Made by a program: the position numbers and the translations under genes. Under the pieces are notes generated by a model, which worked only from the letters and a program-made list of their open reading frames with translations, did not search any database and was not told where the DNA came from. From NCBI RefSeq assembly GCF_027244095.1, contig NC_069670.1:19643820-19707819 (forward strand): 64,000 nt of DNA. The letters run 5' to 3'. The DNA is from Hemicordylus capensis. Lineage: Eukaryota; Chordata; Lepidosauria; Squamata; Cordylidae. Within the stretch, counting starts at the first letter, position 1. Every line of letters begins with the position of its first letter. This document shows positions 12,401-22,100 of this stretch, piece after piece.

Positions 12401-13769
12401 GTGAAAGCTCTCTTGAGCAAATGCTCTGCCACCTCAGCACCCCTCACGACAGGTTGTTGCCTCCAAGAAATCCAGGGATGGGTTGTTTTCTGTCCAAACA
12501 GCTTTTGCCTTAAAGGGAGATGGTTGCAATGGGACATCCTGGGGGCCCCAAACAATCTGAAATTATCCAGCAGCTTACAGTAGGCTTGGATCCAGCAGCC
12601 TGATCAGGAAGAAGCTGGAAGTTGCAACTAGCCACAGAACAGCAAAACGGTGTGATATTCAGTTTGTTTTGTGTGTGTTTTAAGCACCACACAAGTTAAA
12701 GGCAGGCACTTTCCAAGTGTGAAATCCCACAGGCCTTATAGCCTTATAATCAGATTGGTTGACAATATGCAGATAAAGACAGAGCTCTGTATAGAGAATT
12801 AAACAGCATGTGAGTGAATATTTCTATTTTATTCCCTGCCTCTCCCCTCCGCCCACCCTTCAGTTTTGCCAGCTTACAAGGCATTAAACGAACATTGTCT
12901 TTTTAAGGGATGTTTTGTCCACTTACTTTTGTGCCATTGATATCTGTTTTTGCAATGCTTGGGTCCCTTGCCAACAACTTTGCATTCTTCTGCCTCCCTA
13001 GATCAGGGAAAAATCTAGACTTGGGTCTCGCAGAGACCATTTGAGCATGTGCGGTGGCCATTTTTGTTTTAGCAGCCTTTTTAAAAAAATTTAAAAATGG
13101 CTGCTGCACATGCTCAGATGGTCCCTGCGAGGTCCTATGCCTTGCCAGGCCTCACAAAGGCCTTTTGGGAATGTGCGACCACCTCCAACATGGCCACCGC
13201 ACTGATCTTTGTAGGCCCAAACAGGCCTGAAAATTAGCCCGAGACAGGTTGAGGCAGTGATCTAAGAGGCCGGCAGGGGGAGGGGGAACCCTTGCAGACC
13301 CCCCTGCAGCTCTTAGGAAGCCCCCCGAAGGGGCTATCCACGAATTGGGGAGGGGCTGGGGGGCAGCATGGCACTGGCGCCCCCCCCGCCAGTGGGCTGC
13401 CCTCGCCCTAGCTTCACCTATGCATGCAAGTCATGCATGCAATCGAGGGCTTTGTGCCACTCCTGTTATGACATAGGATCAGGAAGCTGCCATATACTGA
13501 GTCAGACCCTTGGTCCATCTAGCTCAGTATTGTCTACCCAGACTGGCAGCAGCTTCTCCAAGGTTGCAGGCAGGAGTCTCTCTCAGCCCTCTCTTGGAGA
13601 TTCTGCCAGGGAGGGAACTTGGAATAGCTGCTTGCCTGGTGGTCTGTGCTGAGGGAAAATGGGATCCAAGCCACCAAGCCCTGTATCTCTTGCAAAGTTG
13701 GAGAGAATTGTTTTTTCTTTCCATCTTCTGTTCTAGACCGATTATGCGGAACTCCGTTGCAGGAACTGA
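3394..13769 (+). CDS. P1: V-C1 type I membrane receptor of the IgSF, six coding exons
   Basis: Exons are 3394-3436, 4925-5242, 10643-10954, 11644-11745, 11851-11900 and 13737-13769. All have AG/GT borders; the Ig exons are phase 1-1, and the total of 858 nt gives 285 residues with no internal stop. Domains: leader 1-20, V domain about 21-120 (C43, W56, C101; J-like GTRLII at 114-119), C1 domain about 121-224 (C146, W160, C203), C227 just outside the membrane, helix about 229-252, tail from R253. The tail ends in TDYAEL with Y278, a possible ITIM/ITSM-like site. The domain type is clear; the exact family is not. NKp30-like, CD79-like, SIRP-like or pre-TCR/light-chain-like relatives are all possible. 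P1 lies divergent to the M1 relic. The start ATG is shared with P2, and with P3 in position. Confidence 0.8.
3779..3950. mobile_element. 172-bp hAT-type MITE with 8-bp target duplication
   Basis: The ends are caggggtgtagc and gctacgcccctg, flanked on both sides by cagtaatc (3771-3778 and 3951-3958). Paralogous P2 has a single uninterrupted 'cagtaatcat' near 19,494, a clean empty site. Related copies are at 23,754-23,922 and 40,367-40,535. It is too short to encode a transposase. Confidence 0.88.
4925..5242 (+). CDS. P1 V-type Ig domain exon
   Basis: The exon has 318 nt, phase 1-1, with acceptor ctttacag and donor g|gtgagt. It shows ITCDLP, MWYKEE and SGIYYCA, the Cys-Trp-Cys core of a V domain, then RILKGTRLII, a J-like G strand encoded in the same exon. 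Sequons are present at NIT and NKT. No recombination signal follows, so the domain is germline-joined. The longer open frame starting near 4,606 runs through intron and is not coding. Confidence 0.82.
5690..5925 (-). mobile_element. Sauria-type SINE in P1 intron 2
   Basis: It is the reverse complement of the copy at 2,845: Bov-B-like tail at the left (gttgagtcgatttcgacttg), tRNA-like boxes at the right. P2 lacks it at the paralogous place, so it inserted after the units separated. Confidence 0.85.
6332..6745. mobile_element. Non-autonomous DNA transposon, GC-rich, hAT-like
   Basis: This GC-rich block ends in 'ctgctcgtgagaatagct' and contains gene-free segments such as 'catgctggagagac'. It is related to 16,085-16,325 and 26,290-26,700. 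P2 lacks it. The termini are imprecise and no open reading frame is convincing. Confidence 0.55.
6840..7335 (-). mobile_element. L2-type LINE 3' region
   Basis: Read on the minus strand, this resembles the L2 ORF2 C-terminus plus the 3' tail with 'aaactgcccagacac'. A near-paralogous copy is in P2 at 21,110-22,030, so at least the 7.0-7.3 kb part predates the unit 1/2 duplication. Confidence 0.65.
7336..7708. repeat. Family A repeat plus L2-like tail, shared with P2
   Basis: 7,336-7,500 matches 22,036-22,200 (family A, 'cacaaagtggtttacataga'). 7,505-7,705 matches 22,205-22,405, an L2-like tail in minus orientation. The collinearity shows that this part of intron 2 was copied with the gene. 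Confidence 0.65.
7709..7965 (-). mobile_element. MITE of the CCWGG-target family
   Basis: The left end is tttttcacacctggctttt and the right end is gcctgctgtgttaagc, inverted relative to 22,759-23,019. The uninterrupted site in P2 reads gtccctggtggc (22,403-22,414), so the element sits in a CCTGG target. The duplication itself is degraded. Confidence 0.6.
8155..8427 (+). mobile_element. 5S-rRNA-headed SINE
   Basis: The head 'tagctaagcagggtctgccc' followed by 'gaatgggagac' matches the 5S rRNA internal promoter region. The body has 'ctggcagcatctcc' and 'ctgctgccggtcagtgtaga', and the end is 'cttcctatgttcctatg'. It is nearly full length. Confidence 0.8.
8470..8645 (-). repeat. Interspersed repeat family B
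   Basis: The reverse complement matches 21,307-21,480 ('gccctgctggatcaggccca', 'tggcccaccagatgcc'). This is a familiar squamate dispersed repeat whose class I cannot assign. Confidence 0.6.
8723..9135 (+). mobile_element. LTR-like fossil (possibly a solo Copia LTR)
   Basis: It begins tgttggag and resembles the two pieces at 54,022-54,320 and 55,065-55,250. There the related sequence lies downstream of a Copia RNase H remnant. It is broken and old, with no target duplication read. The LTR identity is inference. Confidence 0.35.
9440..10080 (-). mobile_element. LINE 3'-tail fragments (at least two)
   Basis: The segments 'tttatgatcgtagatcagac' (after a TAGA run at 9,451-9,470) and 'acagtctttgaccaaatga' are reverse-oriented LINE tails of the type seen at 22.54, 55.78 and 59.9 kb. 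The block 'tttcttggcgggatctacaa' is shared with P2 at 22,650. Clade not settled (Vingi- or R4-like possible). Confidence 0.5.
10085..10530. mobile_element. Inverted-repeat element with LINE-like ends
   Basis: The arms of about 50-60 bp at 10,092-10,145 and 10,470-10,527 are near-perfect reverse complements (gatcattgatca core, then cagtccaaatccag). They enclose about 330 bp with a GT/CA run. It is flanked by approximate repeats aatatgcaa/aatacgtaa and missing from P2, whose sequence reads straight through near 23,055. Confidence 0.6.
10643..10954 (+). CDS. P1 C1-type Ig domain exon
   Basis: The exon has 312 nt, phase 1-1, with acceptor cttttag and donor g|gtacag. LLCLVFDAHPD, VSWNING, then WSLKLMPPEFW and SYSC match the C1-set pattern of light chains (LSLTPEQW...SYSC). 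NHS and NIS are sequons. Some resemblance to pre-TCR alpha is seen, but it is not specific. Confidence 0.82.
11644..11745 (+). CDS. P1 transmembrane exon
   Basis: The exon has 102 nt, phase 1-1. It starts GNCTP, places a cysteine at the outer membrane edge, and continues with an uncharged helix (ILILLLSITAMVFIF) stopped by RKH. The lack of a basic or acidic residue in the helix argues against DAP12- or CD3-type adaptor pairing through this segment. Confidence 0.78.
11851..11900 (+). CDS. P1 cytoplasmic exon 5
   Basis: The exon has 50 nt, phase 1 to 0, encoding NGEKTDTRIPMAEAPQ after the split glycine. It ends at a gtaatt donor and is conserved in P2 with one amino-acid change. Confidence 0.72.
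12140..13422. mobile_element. hAT-type element in the last P1 intron
   Basis: The left end cagaggtgtatctaggg pairs with ccctagcttcacctatg at the right. It resembles the ends at 37,798, 43,849 and 44,899. P2 lacks it: its text continues straight from 'aacagccttgtaaa' to 'cttgcctggtgg'. The interior has no transposase; the 8-bp duplication is not readable. Confidence 0.6.
13475..13628 (-). mobile_element. 5S-headed SINE, 3' part only
   Basis: It carries the shared body and tail ('ggaagctgccatatactgag' through 'ttctgccagggaggg') in reverse orientation; the 5S head is missing. It sits just right of the hAT-type element. Confidence 0.7.
13737..13769 (+). CDS. P1 last coding exon with tyrosine motif
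   Basis: The acceptor gttctag is followed by codons for TDYAELRCRN and TGA. TxYxxL is close to ITIM/ITSM consensus, so recruitment of an SH2 phosphatase or adaptor is plausible but unproven. Confidence 0.75.
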   Translation, partial: TDYAELRCRN

Positions 13770-13903
13770 AATGTGGGCGAAAGGGATGGATACCGTCTAT
13801 GGGCTGAAGTACATGTTGCTTTTAAAAGAAGGAAAGACACAAGGAAGAAAAGCAAAGTCCAGAGTTGGTTGTCATTTTCAGCATGCTAAATGTTGATGCT
13901 TGT

Positions 13904-13909
13904 ATTAAA
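13904..13909 (+). terminator. P1 poly(A) signal ATTAAA
   Basis: ATTAAA lies 135 bp after the stop and is conserved in P2 at 25,893-25,898. Confidence 0.55.
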
Positions 13910-14439
13910 CACAAACTTTTCTGTATTAACGGCATCCATGTCCTCATTTTTCAACACTTTCTAGTGACCAAGATGAATCTGCTATGTTGTGTGTGTGTGT
14001 GTGTGTGTGTGTGATGGTGATGCTGGGGAACTAGCCCTATGTCTGGACCACCCTGCTTTCGATCCCAACAACCACCTACTGATTGACTATTTACCCAAAT
14101 AGAAGGTGACCCTGAATTTAAGTTGACTCCCTTAAAAAAAAAAAAGGTTAAATACAATTCATACCTGTATTTACCCATATGGAACATTTGACTGCTTATC
14201 ATTCCAGTCTGTCTAGAGGTGTTTGTGACAGAGTGGACATACTTAAGCCAGGTCAGTTGCTTTTGTAAAAGATATCTAAAATCAAGACTCCTGCTTGTAC
14301 TAGCTTGATTCTGGTCACTCAATGAATAATAATTTGCTGGATGTGTTATTAATCATTCTTCTATGTATGTCTTCCAGTATTTAAATTACACCACAAAGTA
14401 TCACCAAAGACCTTGAAAGGTGAGTCACTTTTTATTATT
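13910..14439. other. P1 downstream flank, duplicated after P2
   Basis: It contains a GT microsatellite (13,986-14,014). Then comes a stretch collinear with 25,910-27,130 downstream of P2 ('tactagcttgattctggtca', 'ggatgtgttattaatcattc'). It shows that the duplicated block runs at least 0.5 kb past the P stop codon. No gene is seen. Confidence 0.6.
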
Positions 14440-14890
14440 AGAAATACTTATATACTACTTTTCAGCAACAAAGAGGCTCTCCAAGTGGTTCACATAACAA
14501 AACAAATGAGAAAATGGTTCCTTGCCCCAAAAGGACTCAAAGTGAAACCCAAGGGAGACACCAGCGACAGCCCTTGGGAGGGACTGTATGCTGGGTTGAG
14601 TAGGGACATTTTCTCTCCCCTGGCTAAACAAGAGAGCCACCATTTTGAGAAGGCGCCCTTGGCCCAGTCAGCAGGTGGCCGCTTTACAAGGCCGACCTTT
14701 GTCTGTGGGAGAAAACTCATTCATTATTCATGTGGCAGCTGTCCACTCTGCTATTCGAGGAAAAAAGTTCCGGAAGCAGTTTACCTCACAAGAGGAAAGA
14801 CAAAATGGTGCCCTGCCCCAAAGTGCAAAAGGAAGCCCAAGGGAGACACCAGCAACAGCCACTAGGAAGGATGCTGTGCTGGGCTGAATA
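14440..14890 (+). repeat. Interspersed repeat family A
   Basis: It is collinear with 27,140-27,560 after P2, so this copy predates the unit duplication. Confidence 0.65.
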
Positions 14891-15714
14891 GGGAGCATTG
14901 CTCTCCCACTGTTCTATCCAAGAGAGTCATCACTTGTATATAGGGATAACCAAGGGATAACTGCCTAATTATCCCAGTTAGCAGGGAGGGATTTCCAAAC
15001 TGTGTGCCACAAGAGAGTCCGAAGAGTTTTCTGTTGTGGGAAAATCCTCTGGAACCTTGCCTTCCTGCTTGGTTCAACCCCTTGTGATCATCCTTCCATC
15101 AAATTGACAGAGAATGGTGCATCTAACAAAACTAAAGAGTTTTGCCTTGGTTCCTGCAGTAGAGATTAGACAAGGTTCCCTCAATAGAGCTTGTTGCCTG
15201 ACAGAGAAATCCCCTTTTTACAAGTCAACACAACAAGGGTGGTGCTCAAATTAGCTTTTATTCATGATCATGAAGGCAGAGTACAAGTCAGAAGTATGAC
15301 AAGCACTGCCCACTCAGGGTATGCAGTTGCCAGTTTCCATATAGGTTAAAAGCAAGGCAGTACATCCATCGACATACGCCATTTGTGGTTAAACATATGC
15401 TTTCCTGTGGTGCCAATTAGAGCCTTTGACATGAATTACTGTTTGGCCTTTCTGCTGACCCTACTCCTTATCAGCATCTCCTGGTGCCAGCTATGTTTCT
15501 TTCTGCTGAGTGGGGGATTTGTCTCATGACCCTGGTCACATACACTGTCTCCTGTCAGACTCTGGTATTTTTATCTCTTGGCCAACGGGCCTCACATCCT
15601 TGACTCGAACAATTTTATTCTGGCCTACTGGCCTTACATTCTGTTTAGGAGCCTGAACCAAACTTTTATACACTTATTTGTGGGTCTGGCTTAAACATTT
15701 CTTTATCAGTTCCC
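14891..15714. other. Unassigned intergenic stretch
   Basis: No recognisable gene, exon or classified repeat. The position corresponds to the expected 3' end of M2, but nothing like the M3/M4 terminal exon is visible. Confidence 0.4.
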
Positions 15715-16080
15715 TGCTCCAAAGAAGTTCACAGTCTAAAAAGAAACCCAAGAGAGACACCAGGAACAGCCCCTGGAAGGGACTGCAAGAGGGTCTGAAC
15801 AGGGACATTTGCTTGCCCCTTGCTAGATAGAAGAGAGCCGCCATTTTGAGAAGGCACCCCTTGGCCCAGTCAGCAGGGGCCGCTTAACGAGGCTGACCTT
15901 TGCCTGAGGGGAAGACTCATTTATTATTCTTGTGGCAGCTGTCCCCTCTACTTTTCAAGGAGAGAAGTCCCCGAAGCAGTTTACCTCACAAGACAAAGAA
16001 CAAAATAGTTCCCATCCCTTCTCTCAAGTCTAAAAAGAAACCCAAGGCAGACAGCAGTGACAACCACTAAGAAGGATGCC
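15715..16080 (+). repeat. Interspersed repeat family A, second copy
   Basis: It contains 'agagacaccaggaacagccc', 'gccgccattttgagaaggca' and the same order of blocks as 220-600. Confidence 0.65.
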
Positions 16081-16084
16081 AGAG

Positions 16085-16325
16085 GCACGCCTAGGTAATT
16101 TTGGAGCCTGGACCTAAAGGCCTTTAGAGCTTTAGGATCGGGGGCCTCCTGGCCCCTGGAAGTCCCAGAATGTCCTGTGTGACTGTGCAGTGGATTCTGG
16201 GGAGCCCCCCAACCCCGATGCTGGGAGGCTTGTTGTAGCCTCCTGGTCAGGGGCCTACTTGTGAGTTGCTGCAGCGCAGAGCTGCACTGCAGTGGCACAT
16301 GATCAGGGAAACGGGATTAGCAGAG
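16085..16325. mobile_element. Fragment of the GC-rich hAT-like element
   Basis: It shares the layout and short blocks (ctggaagtcccagaatg, cagcgcagagc) with 6,332-6,745. Ends not resolved. Confidence 0.4.
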
Positions 16326-16329
16326 CACA

Positions 16330-16965
16330 CTCCCCCCGAAGGAACAGGTATGTAGCTTGGGAGTGCTTCTGGACCCAGGCCTCACTTTGGTTTCTCAGGT
16401 TGAGGCTATAGCCAGGAGCGCTTTCTATCAACTTTGGATGATATGACAGCTGCGTCTGCTCCTCAGAGACAATGATATCACAACAGTGGTGCACTCTCTG
16501 GTAACCTCTAGGCTTGACTTCTGCAATGCGCTCTACATGGGGTTGCCTTTGTATGTGGCTTGGAAACTTCAGTCGATGCAAAATGCGGCGGCTAGATTGG
16601 TCTCCGGGGTTTCTCGGAGAGACCATATCATGCCTGTTTTAAAGCAATTGCATTGGCTACCATTAGGTTTCCGGGCAAAATACATAGTGCTGGAAATTAC
16701 CTTTAAAGCCCTAAATGGCTTGAGTCCAAGTTACCTGGGAGAGCACCTTCTTCTGCATGATCCCCACCTCACATTGAGATCATCGAGCGAGGTTCATCTC
16801 CAGATGCCACCAGCTCGTTTGGCAGCGACTCGGGTGCGGGCCTTCTCTGTAGTCGCTCTGGAATGCACTCCCTATAGCCGTTCGTGATTCAACATCTTTA
16901 CCTGCCTTTAAAAGAGCCCTTAAGACACATCTTTTTAGCTTGGCTTTTAGTAATCTGTGAATGTT
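16330..16965 (+). mobile_element. L2-type LINE, ORF2 C-terminal fragment
   Basis: It encodes LVTSRLDFCNALYMGLP, NAAARLVSG and LHWLPLGFRAKY, the conserved region downstream of the L2/CR1 RT domain. It then runs into the 3' tail (cctttaaaagagcccttaag). 5'-truncated. Confidence 0.85.
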
Positions 16966-16994
16966 TTAAATTGTTGTATATATGTATGTATCTG

Positions 16995-17145
16995 GTTTTC
17001 ATGTGGGTTTCTTGGTAAAATACAGGAGTGGTTTCCCATTGCCTTCTCCTACGCAGTATGAAAGGATGGCTTTGTCGTTGTCACTGAAGTGATCATCCGC
17101 CTTCAGCACCTTCCTATATCGCTGCTGCCCAATATATGCTGCCTG
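16995..17145 (-). mobile_element. Sauria-type SINE fragment
   Basis: The body blocks 'tacaggagtggtttcccatt' and 'cttcctatatcgctgctgcc' are present. The tRNA head is missing, and a Bov-B piece follows directly. Confidence 0.7.
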
Positions 17146-17149
17146 CTTG

Positions 17150-17575
17150 CTTTCGCTGGGCAGCTGGGATGACCATCACGCTTTGGGTGACCCTACCGGG
17201 AGTATAACTCCTGGTGTACTTCGCTCATCCCTCCCAGGAACACCCCCCCCCCCCCAACGCCATGATGAGGCAGCATAGCAGGACAGGGGGTGGAGTTTGC
17301 TCAGGGCACAAATGACCAGGCTCAAACTATCATACTTCAGACACATTCTGTGAAGACCCATCTCCCTTGAGAAGTCCATCATGCTGGGGGAAGTTGAAGG
17401 AAAGAGAAGAAGAGGACGACCAGCAGCCAGGTGGATGGACTTGATTATGACAGCAATGAATGCACCACGGAGAGACCTTCAAGGCCAAGTGGAAGGCAGA
17501 TCATCCTGGAGAGAATCTCTCTATGTGGTCGCTAAGAGTCGACACCGACTTGACGGCACTTAATCAATCAATCAA
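17150..17575 (+). mobile_element. Bov-B (RTE) LINE 3' end
   Basis: It encodes RRRGRPAARWMD followed by the RTE C-terminal block. It ends 'cgacaccgacttgacggcac' plus TAATCAATCAATC repeats. Its tail is the same one used by the Sauria SINEs here, consistent with Bov-B-driven mobilisation. Poly-C at 17,248-17,261. Confidence 0.85.
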
Positions 17576-17694
17576 TCAATGTATGTATTTATTACATTTA
17601 TAAAGTAATATCCAAATAGCTCTGGGCAGTACACAACAATAAAAATAAATAGTTTTAATAGTTCTATTTATGTTCTATAAATAAATAAATGAAA
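17576..17694 (-). repeat. L2-like tail fragment
   Basis: Text such as 'ctctgggcagtacacaacaa' followed by AAT/AAAT-rich sequence matches L2 tails elsewhere (63.69 kb). Confidence 0.45.
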
Positions 17695-17955
17695 CTTCCT
17701 ACCCATCTGGGAAAACAGAAGGATTTTCATACATGAGCTTACTTAAGTTGCCCGTGAACCTCTCTTCTGAGCATCCGAGCATCGCTCCTGGGGAAGTGAG
17801 GCATTTTTAATGCCAATGAGCATTCTGGCCACTGCAGCCTTTGCCGCCACATGACAAATGTGGTTGGAGCAAGAGCCTCGCGAAGCCTCCTGTGTAAAAA
17901 GGGCCAGTGCTTTTATGATGGGGGAGTCCCATGCGAAATCACTCCCATGCATTGA
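17695..17955 (-). pseudogene. M2 relic: intron flank of the lost C exon
   Basis: It matches 62,570-62,790 (M5) and the pieces 31,735-31,870 and 33,780-33,870 (M3), all in the intron just 3' of the M-family C exon. Similarity stops where the C exon should begin. M2 therefore lost its C and V exons by deletion. Confidence 0.6.
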
Positions 17956-18302
17956 ACTGGTGGTGCTTATGCAGTAGCAGTGACCTTCACTGAGTGCAGG
18001 GGGTCAGATTAGAAGCCCGCTGTGGTACCATCCAAGTACATTGAGATGGTTCAATCAGTCAATCAAAGTTTATTATGGAATATGACCAGCACAACAAGGG
18101 GGAAAAATACAATTAAATATAGATAACAGTTAAAAAGATGAGATGGTTGTCAGTTGGAGAATACACTACTTGTGTGGGTGAAGATCATTTCTAGCTCAGG
18201 CAGCTTATATTAAGACCCCCTCATACACTCATAAATTTTGCAAGCTTAAGAGTGCACAGACGGTCTTACCTAAATTATAGCTAAATTCTCCTATGTCAGA
18301 TT
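17956..18302. other. Junction region with a LINE tail
   Basis: 18,052-18,150 holds a reverse-oriented LINE tail ('gtttattatggaatatgacc'). The remainder is unassigned and fills the place of the missing M2 V and C exons. Confidence 0.45.
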
Positions 18303-18380
18303 GCATAAGAATTCAGTTGTCCTAGTTTCCCATGGGAAAAGGTAAAGGGTTCGGATACGGTCAAAAGCAAAAGAAACCTT

Positions 18381-18481
18381 GCCTGCAGGAGAAGACAGGA
18401 TGAGGTCCTTCCTGGGTCAGCAACAGCATCGCTGAAATCAACACCACCCAGAAAGCAACAACAACCCAAAACAGGCTCCAT
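18381..18481 (-). pseudogene. M2 leader-exon relic
   Basis: It is nearly identical to the M1 relic and carries the same lost start codon and the same GC donor. The shared lesions mean M1 and M2 decayed before, or were copied together in, the unit 1/2 duplication. Confidence 0.55.
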
Positions 18482-19127
18482 CGATCTTCAGCTTCAAAGG
18501 AGAGGGCTTAACCTACAATGGCGATTTCTTGTCAAGGAACTCCTCCATGTGGGCGACAAAGTATTTGTAAGCAAGGCCAGTGAGGCTCCAGTCCTAGGCA
18601 GACACAGAAGGGGAATCAGCCCCCAGCACTTCACAGAACTCCTCCCTCTCTTTTATTATTTGAGACTTGTCATTGCAAGAGTAGAGGTGACTTTCCTTCG
18701 CCTGCGAAGTTTGGACTTCCAGGTCTTGGTTCTCTGCTTCTTTCCTTCATCATCCACTCTTATATGTGGACCTTTTGTGTGCCATTAAGGGACAGCTCTA
18801 AGCACATTTTGGGCTCCAGAGAAGCACAAATTTTCAGTTGTTTTGGAGTGCCAAGTTGTTAGCTATTTATTAATATATTTTTTACTAAGGACTGGGAAGG
18901 ATTCAGTTTTATGTCTCTGCTTGAGGGTTTTGAAAGAAAAGCTGCTGCCTAATCTTCTAAAGGCCCCGTCACTGTACAAGACGGAGGTGGGATTTATCTG
19001 GCAAGCGTCATTTTTGTACCTACAGAAACCAGCAGGCAGAAGACAGACAGCACAGCAGTCTGGAACCAGAAGAGATCTGTCAGCCAGCAGTTCTGCTTCA
19101 GAGTTCAGAAGCTGGAGGGACTGCAAG
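18482..19127. promoter_or_regulatory. Divergent promoter region of unit 2
   Basis: The compact 0.65-kb interval between the M2 leader relic and the P2 ATG is uninterrupted. It keeps an AT-rich run (18,865-18,885) and a purine-rich 5' UTR in common with units 1 and 3. Confidence 0.5.
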
Positions 19128-22100
19128 ATGCGTTTCCACTTTCTTGGGATTCTTCTGCTTTTTCTGCACAGTAAGTATGCCACAGCAATCCTAACGGTGT
19201 TGATTCAGAAGGTGGTCCTCAGAAATCAGTAGGACTTACTTCTGAATAAGCCTCCTGTACCATATGCATGTTTACTCCGCTTGTTCAGTGGAGTTTATTC
19301 AGTAGTAGGTGTAGATCATAGCTTTAGAAAGCAAATCTATTTAATAATTCCTTTTCAGATACTTGCCTATTTTCAACATCAGTCTTGAGAAATACTGACA
19401 TGCGTTCCGTTCAAAAAAGCTGAAATCAAAAGCATAGCATTTAATGCTGTTTTGGCATCTTTCAGAGTTCAGAGTATTTCAGATACATTATCTCAGTAAT
19501 CATTAAATTAGATGTTCTCACTAAACAATGAATTACTACTTTGAAATCAGCTTTCTGCTGCAGGTGAAGCCAGAAGCTGCCATGAATGAATCTTGGGTAC
19601 AGGTTCTTTCCTACAAAAGTTTAGCAAGTTGACTTGATATATTTAATTTTCTGTTCTCAGTATTGTATGAGTATTGCAACCCTGAACATTCATATTTGGA
19701 AGATAATTCCAAATAAATCCAGCTGGGCTTTCCCACAAGTGCAAACTGGGTACTTTTAAAGCAATTGGTGTATCCCTCTGCTAAGATTTGGTAACTTCTT
19801 TTCCTGTTTACCAGTGGATGCAGCCAGGATGTGTTACTTCCCCGAGGTATTTCAGTCGATCCAGTTTTATGATATTAGGGAGGCAGAGATAATGCACTTC
19901 ACTGGGGAAGATCTTTGCATTCAGCCAGGTGAACAGATCCTGCTGATAAGACTGCAGGATCAGGGCCAACACATGCATTTTAAAAGCCCTTTTGACAATG
20001 TGCCTTTCCTTTGAGCTGAATGAAATGACAGAATCACTGTTGCCTTAAATAAAGATTAAGCAATATTATTGGGGCACTGAGATGTGGCTGCAGCGTAATT
20101 TTAGGGCAGAACTGCATAGCATGGCTACAAATGTCCCTGGAAAAATCAGCAATCCTTCACCCAGGATATCCCTGCACCGCTAGCCGGCAGCCAGGTCGAT
20201 TGCATAGGCTGTACCCGTCCCAGAATCATCCCAGGATACGGATTAGAGCGAAAAAATGCGGTCATGAACACATCCCATAATCCTCATGCATGTTTTGTGC
20301 TAGGATGCCAAACATGTTTTGAACTTAGTCTTGTACTAAGGAGATACCAAGGAGTTTCTTTGCTTTCCTTTACAGCTCCTAAATCACAGGGAAATACAAA
20401 AATACCACAACAGTTGACTCAGGTGTGGGCATCTCCTGGAGAGACCAGAAATATCACCTGTGACCTTCCATATGGAGCTGAGGCCTGGAATACGGCGTGG
20501 TACAAAGAGGAGCAGGACAGAAGCCTGCACATGATTGAACAAAGTTACGAGGAGAGAACAGCAGGAGAAAAGGTCCGTAAAGCAATTCTGACCCTCAGGA
20601 ACATACAAAGAAAACACTCTGGGATTTATTATTGTGCCACAATCAACAATGAAACATTCAGAATCCTGAAAGGGACGAGGCTCATCATCAGAGGTGAGTG
20701 GCCCGGCACGTTTGGGAAATGGTCGTCGTGACTTTCTCTCCTGCTCAGTGGAAAAACTTGCTCCAGTTTGTTCGAAGTTTCCTGCACCCTCCCCTGAATA
20801 GAACACAAAACACAATGTAAAGTCACACTAAAACCTTAATATGCAAATCCCTGTCTATCAACAATAACCACTGTATCATTTAATATAATCTATTTGTATT
20901 TATGTTCAAATACTGTATTGCTGTACAAATATTGGATATTAAATGCAAATATCCAAATATGTAAAACCAACTAATACTAAAATTCAAATTCCAATATACA
21001 AGACAGCCTAAACCCAATAGTAATTTTAAAACACACAATATCACAAATGTAGTAAAAGCAGGAATTCACCAGTACTTCCTTTATTCCTAGGCCGTGTAGC
21101 TGAATACACTATGAGTATATTCATAGTATATGTATTAGGACCGGGTTACCTAGGAGAGCACCTCTTTCAATTCTATCTATCTATTTATTTGAAGTGCGTA
21201 TTTGTATACTGCCCCAAACTCATGTCTATGGGTGGTTTACAATAAAAACTGCCATTTAAAATGTTGTCGGGGAGGCTCTTATTTCCACAAGGAGTGTATT
21301 CCAAAGCCCCCAGGCAGCAACACATAAGAAGAGCCCTGCTGGATCAGGCCCAAGGAGGCCCATCTAGTCCAGCATCCTGTTTCACACAATGGCCCACCAG
21401 ATGCCACTGGAAGCCACAGGCAGGAGTTGAGGGCATGCGCTCTCTCCTGCTGTTGTTACTCCCCTGCAACTGGTATTCAGAGGCATCCTACCTTTGAAGC
21501 TGAAGGTGGCCTATAGCCCTCTGACTAGCAGCCGTTGATAGACCTCTCCTCCATGAAGTTATCCAAACCCCTCTTAAAGCCATCCAGGTTGTTGGCTGTC
21601 ACTACATCTTGTGGCAGAGAATTCCACAAGTTGATTATGCATTGTGTGGATATTAAAACTGTTAAAAACTGTAAATCTAATTAAAAGCCTGGGTGAACAG
21701 ATGTGTCTTAACTTAAGTTGTCAGAGATGGGGAGGCTCTTATTTCAACAGGGAGCACATTCCAAAGCCTCGGGGCAACAGAGAAAGCCTGTCCCCAAGTA
21801 GCCACAAGAAGAGCTGGTGGCAACTGCAGACGGACCTCTCCAATCAGATGATCTCAAAGGGCAGTGGGGTTCATGGAGAAGAAGACCTTCTATTAAATGT
21901 CCAGGGCTGAAGGTATTTAGGGCTTTATCGGTTATAACCAGCACCTTGTATTTTGCCCAGAAACCTATCAGCAGCCAGTGTAGCTCTTTCAATACAGGAG
22001 TGAGGGGGAGGGCTCTGCCTCTCTTTCCTGTTCTGGAAATATATTTGTAAATCGCTTTCCAGCCCCCAAAGGCCACAAAGTGGTTTACATAGAAAAAGAC

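Noticed and set aside
16486-16887. Host gene encoding a 133-residue protein
   Set aside because: The translation is an L2 LINE ORF2 C-terminal fragment.
17381-17563. Small basic host protein
   Set aside because: RRRGRPAARWMD is the Bov-B (RTE) C-terminal block.
19814-20014. 66-codon open frame in P2 intron 1 after an acceptor-like site
   Set aside because: The P1 and P3 equivalents are not open and no donor in the right phase follows. Probably chance.
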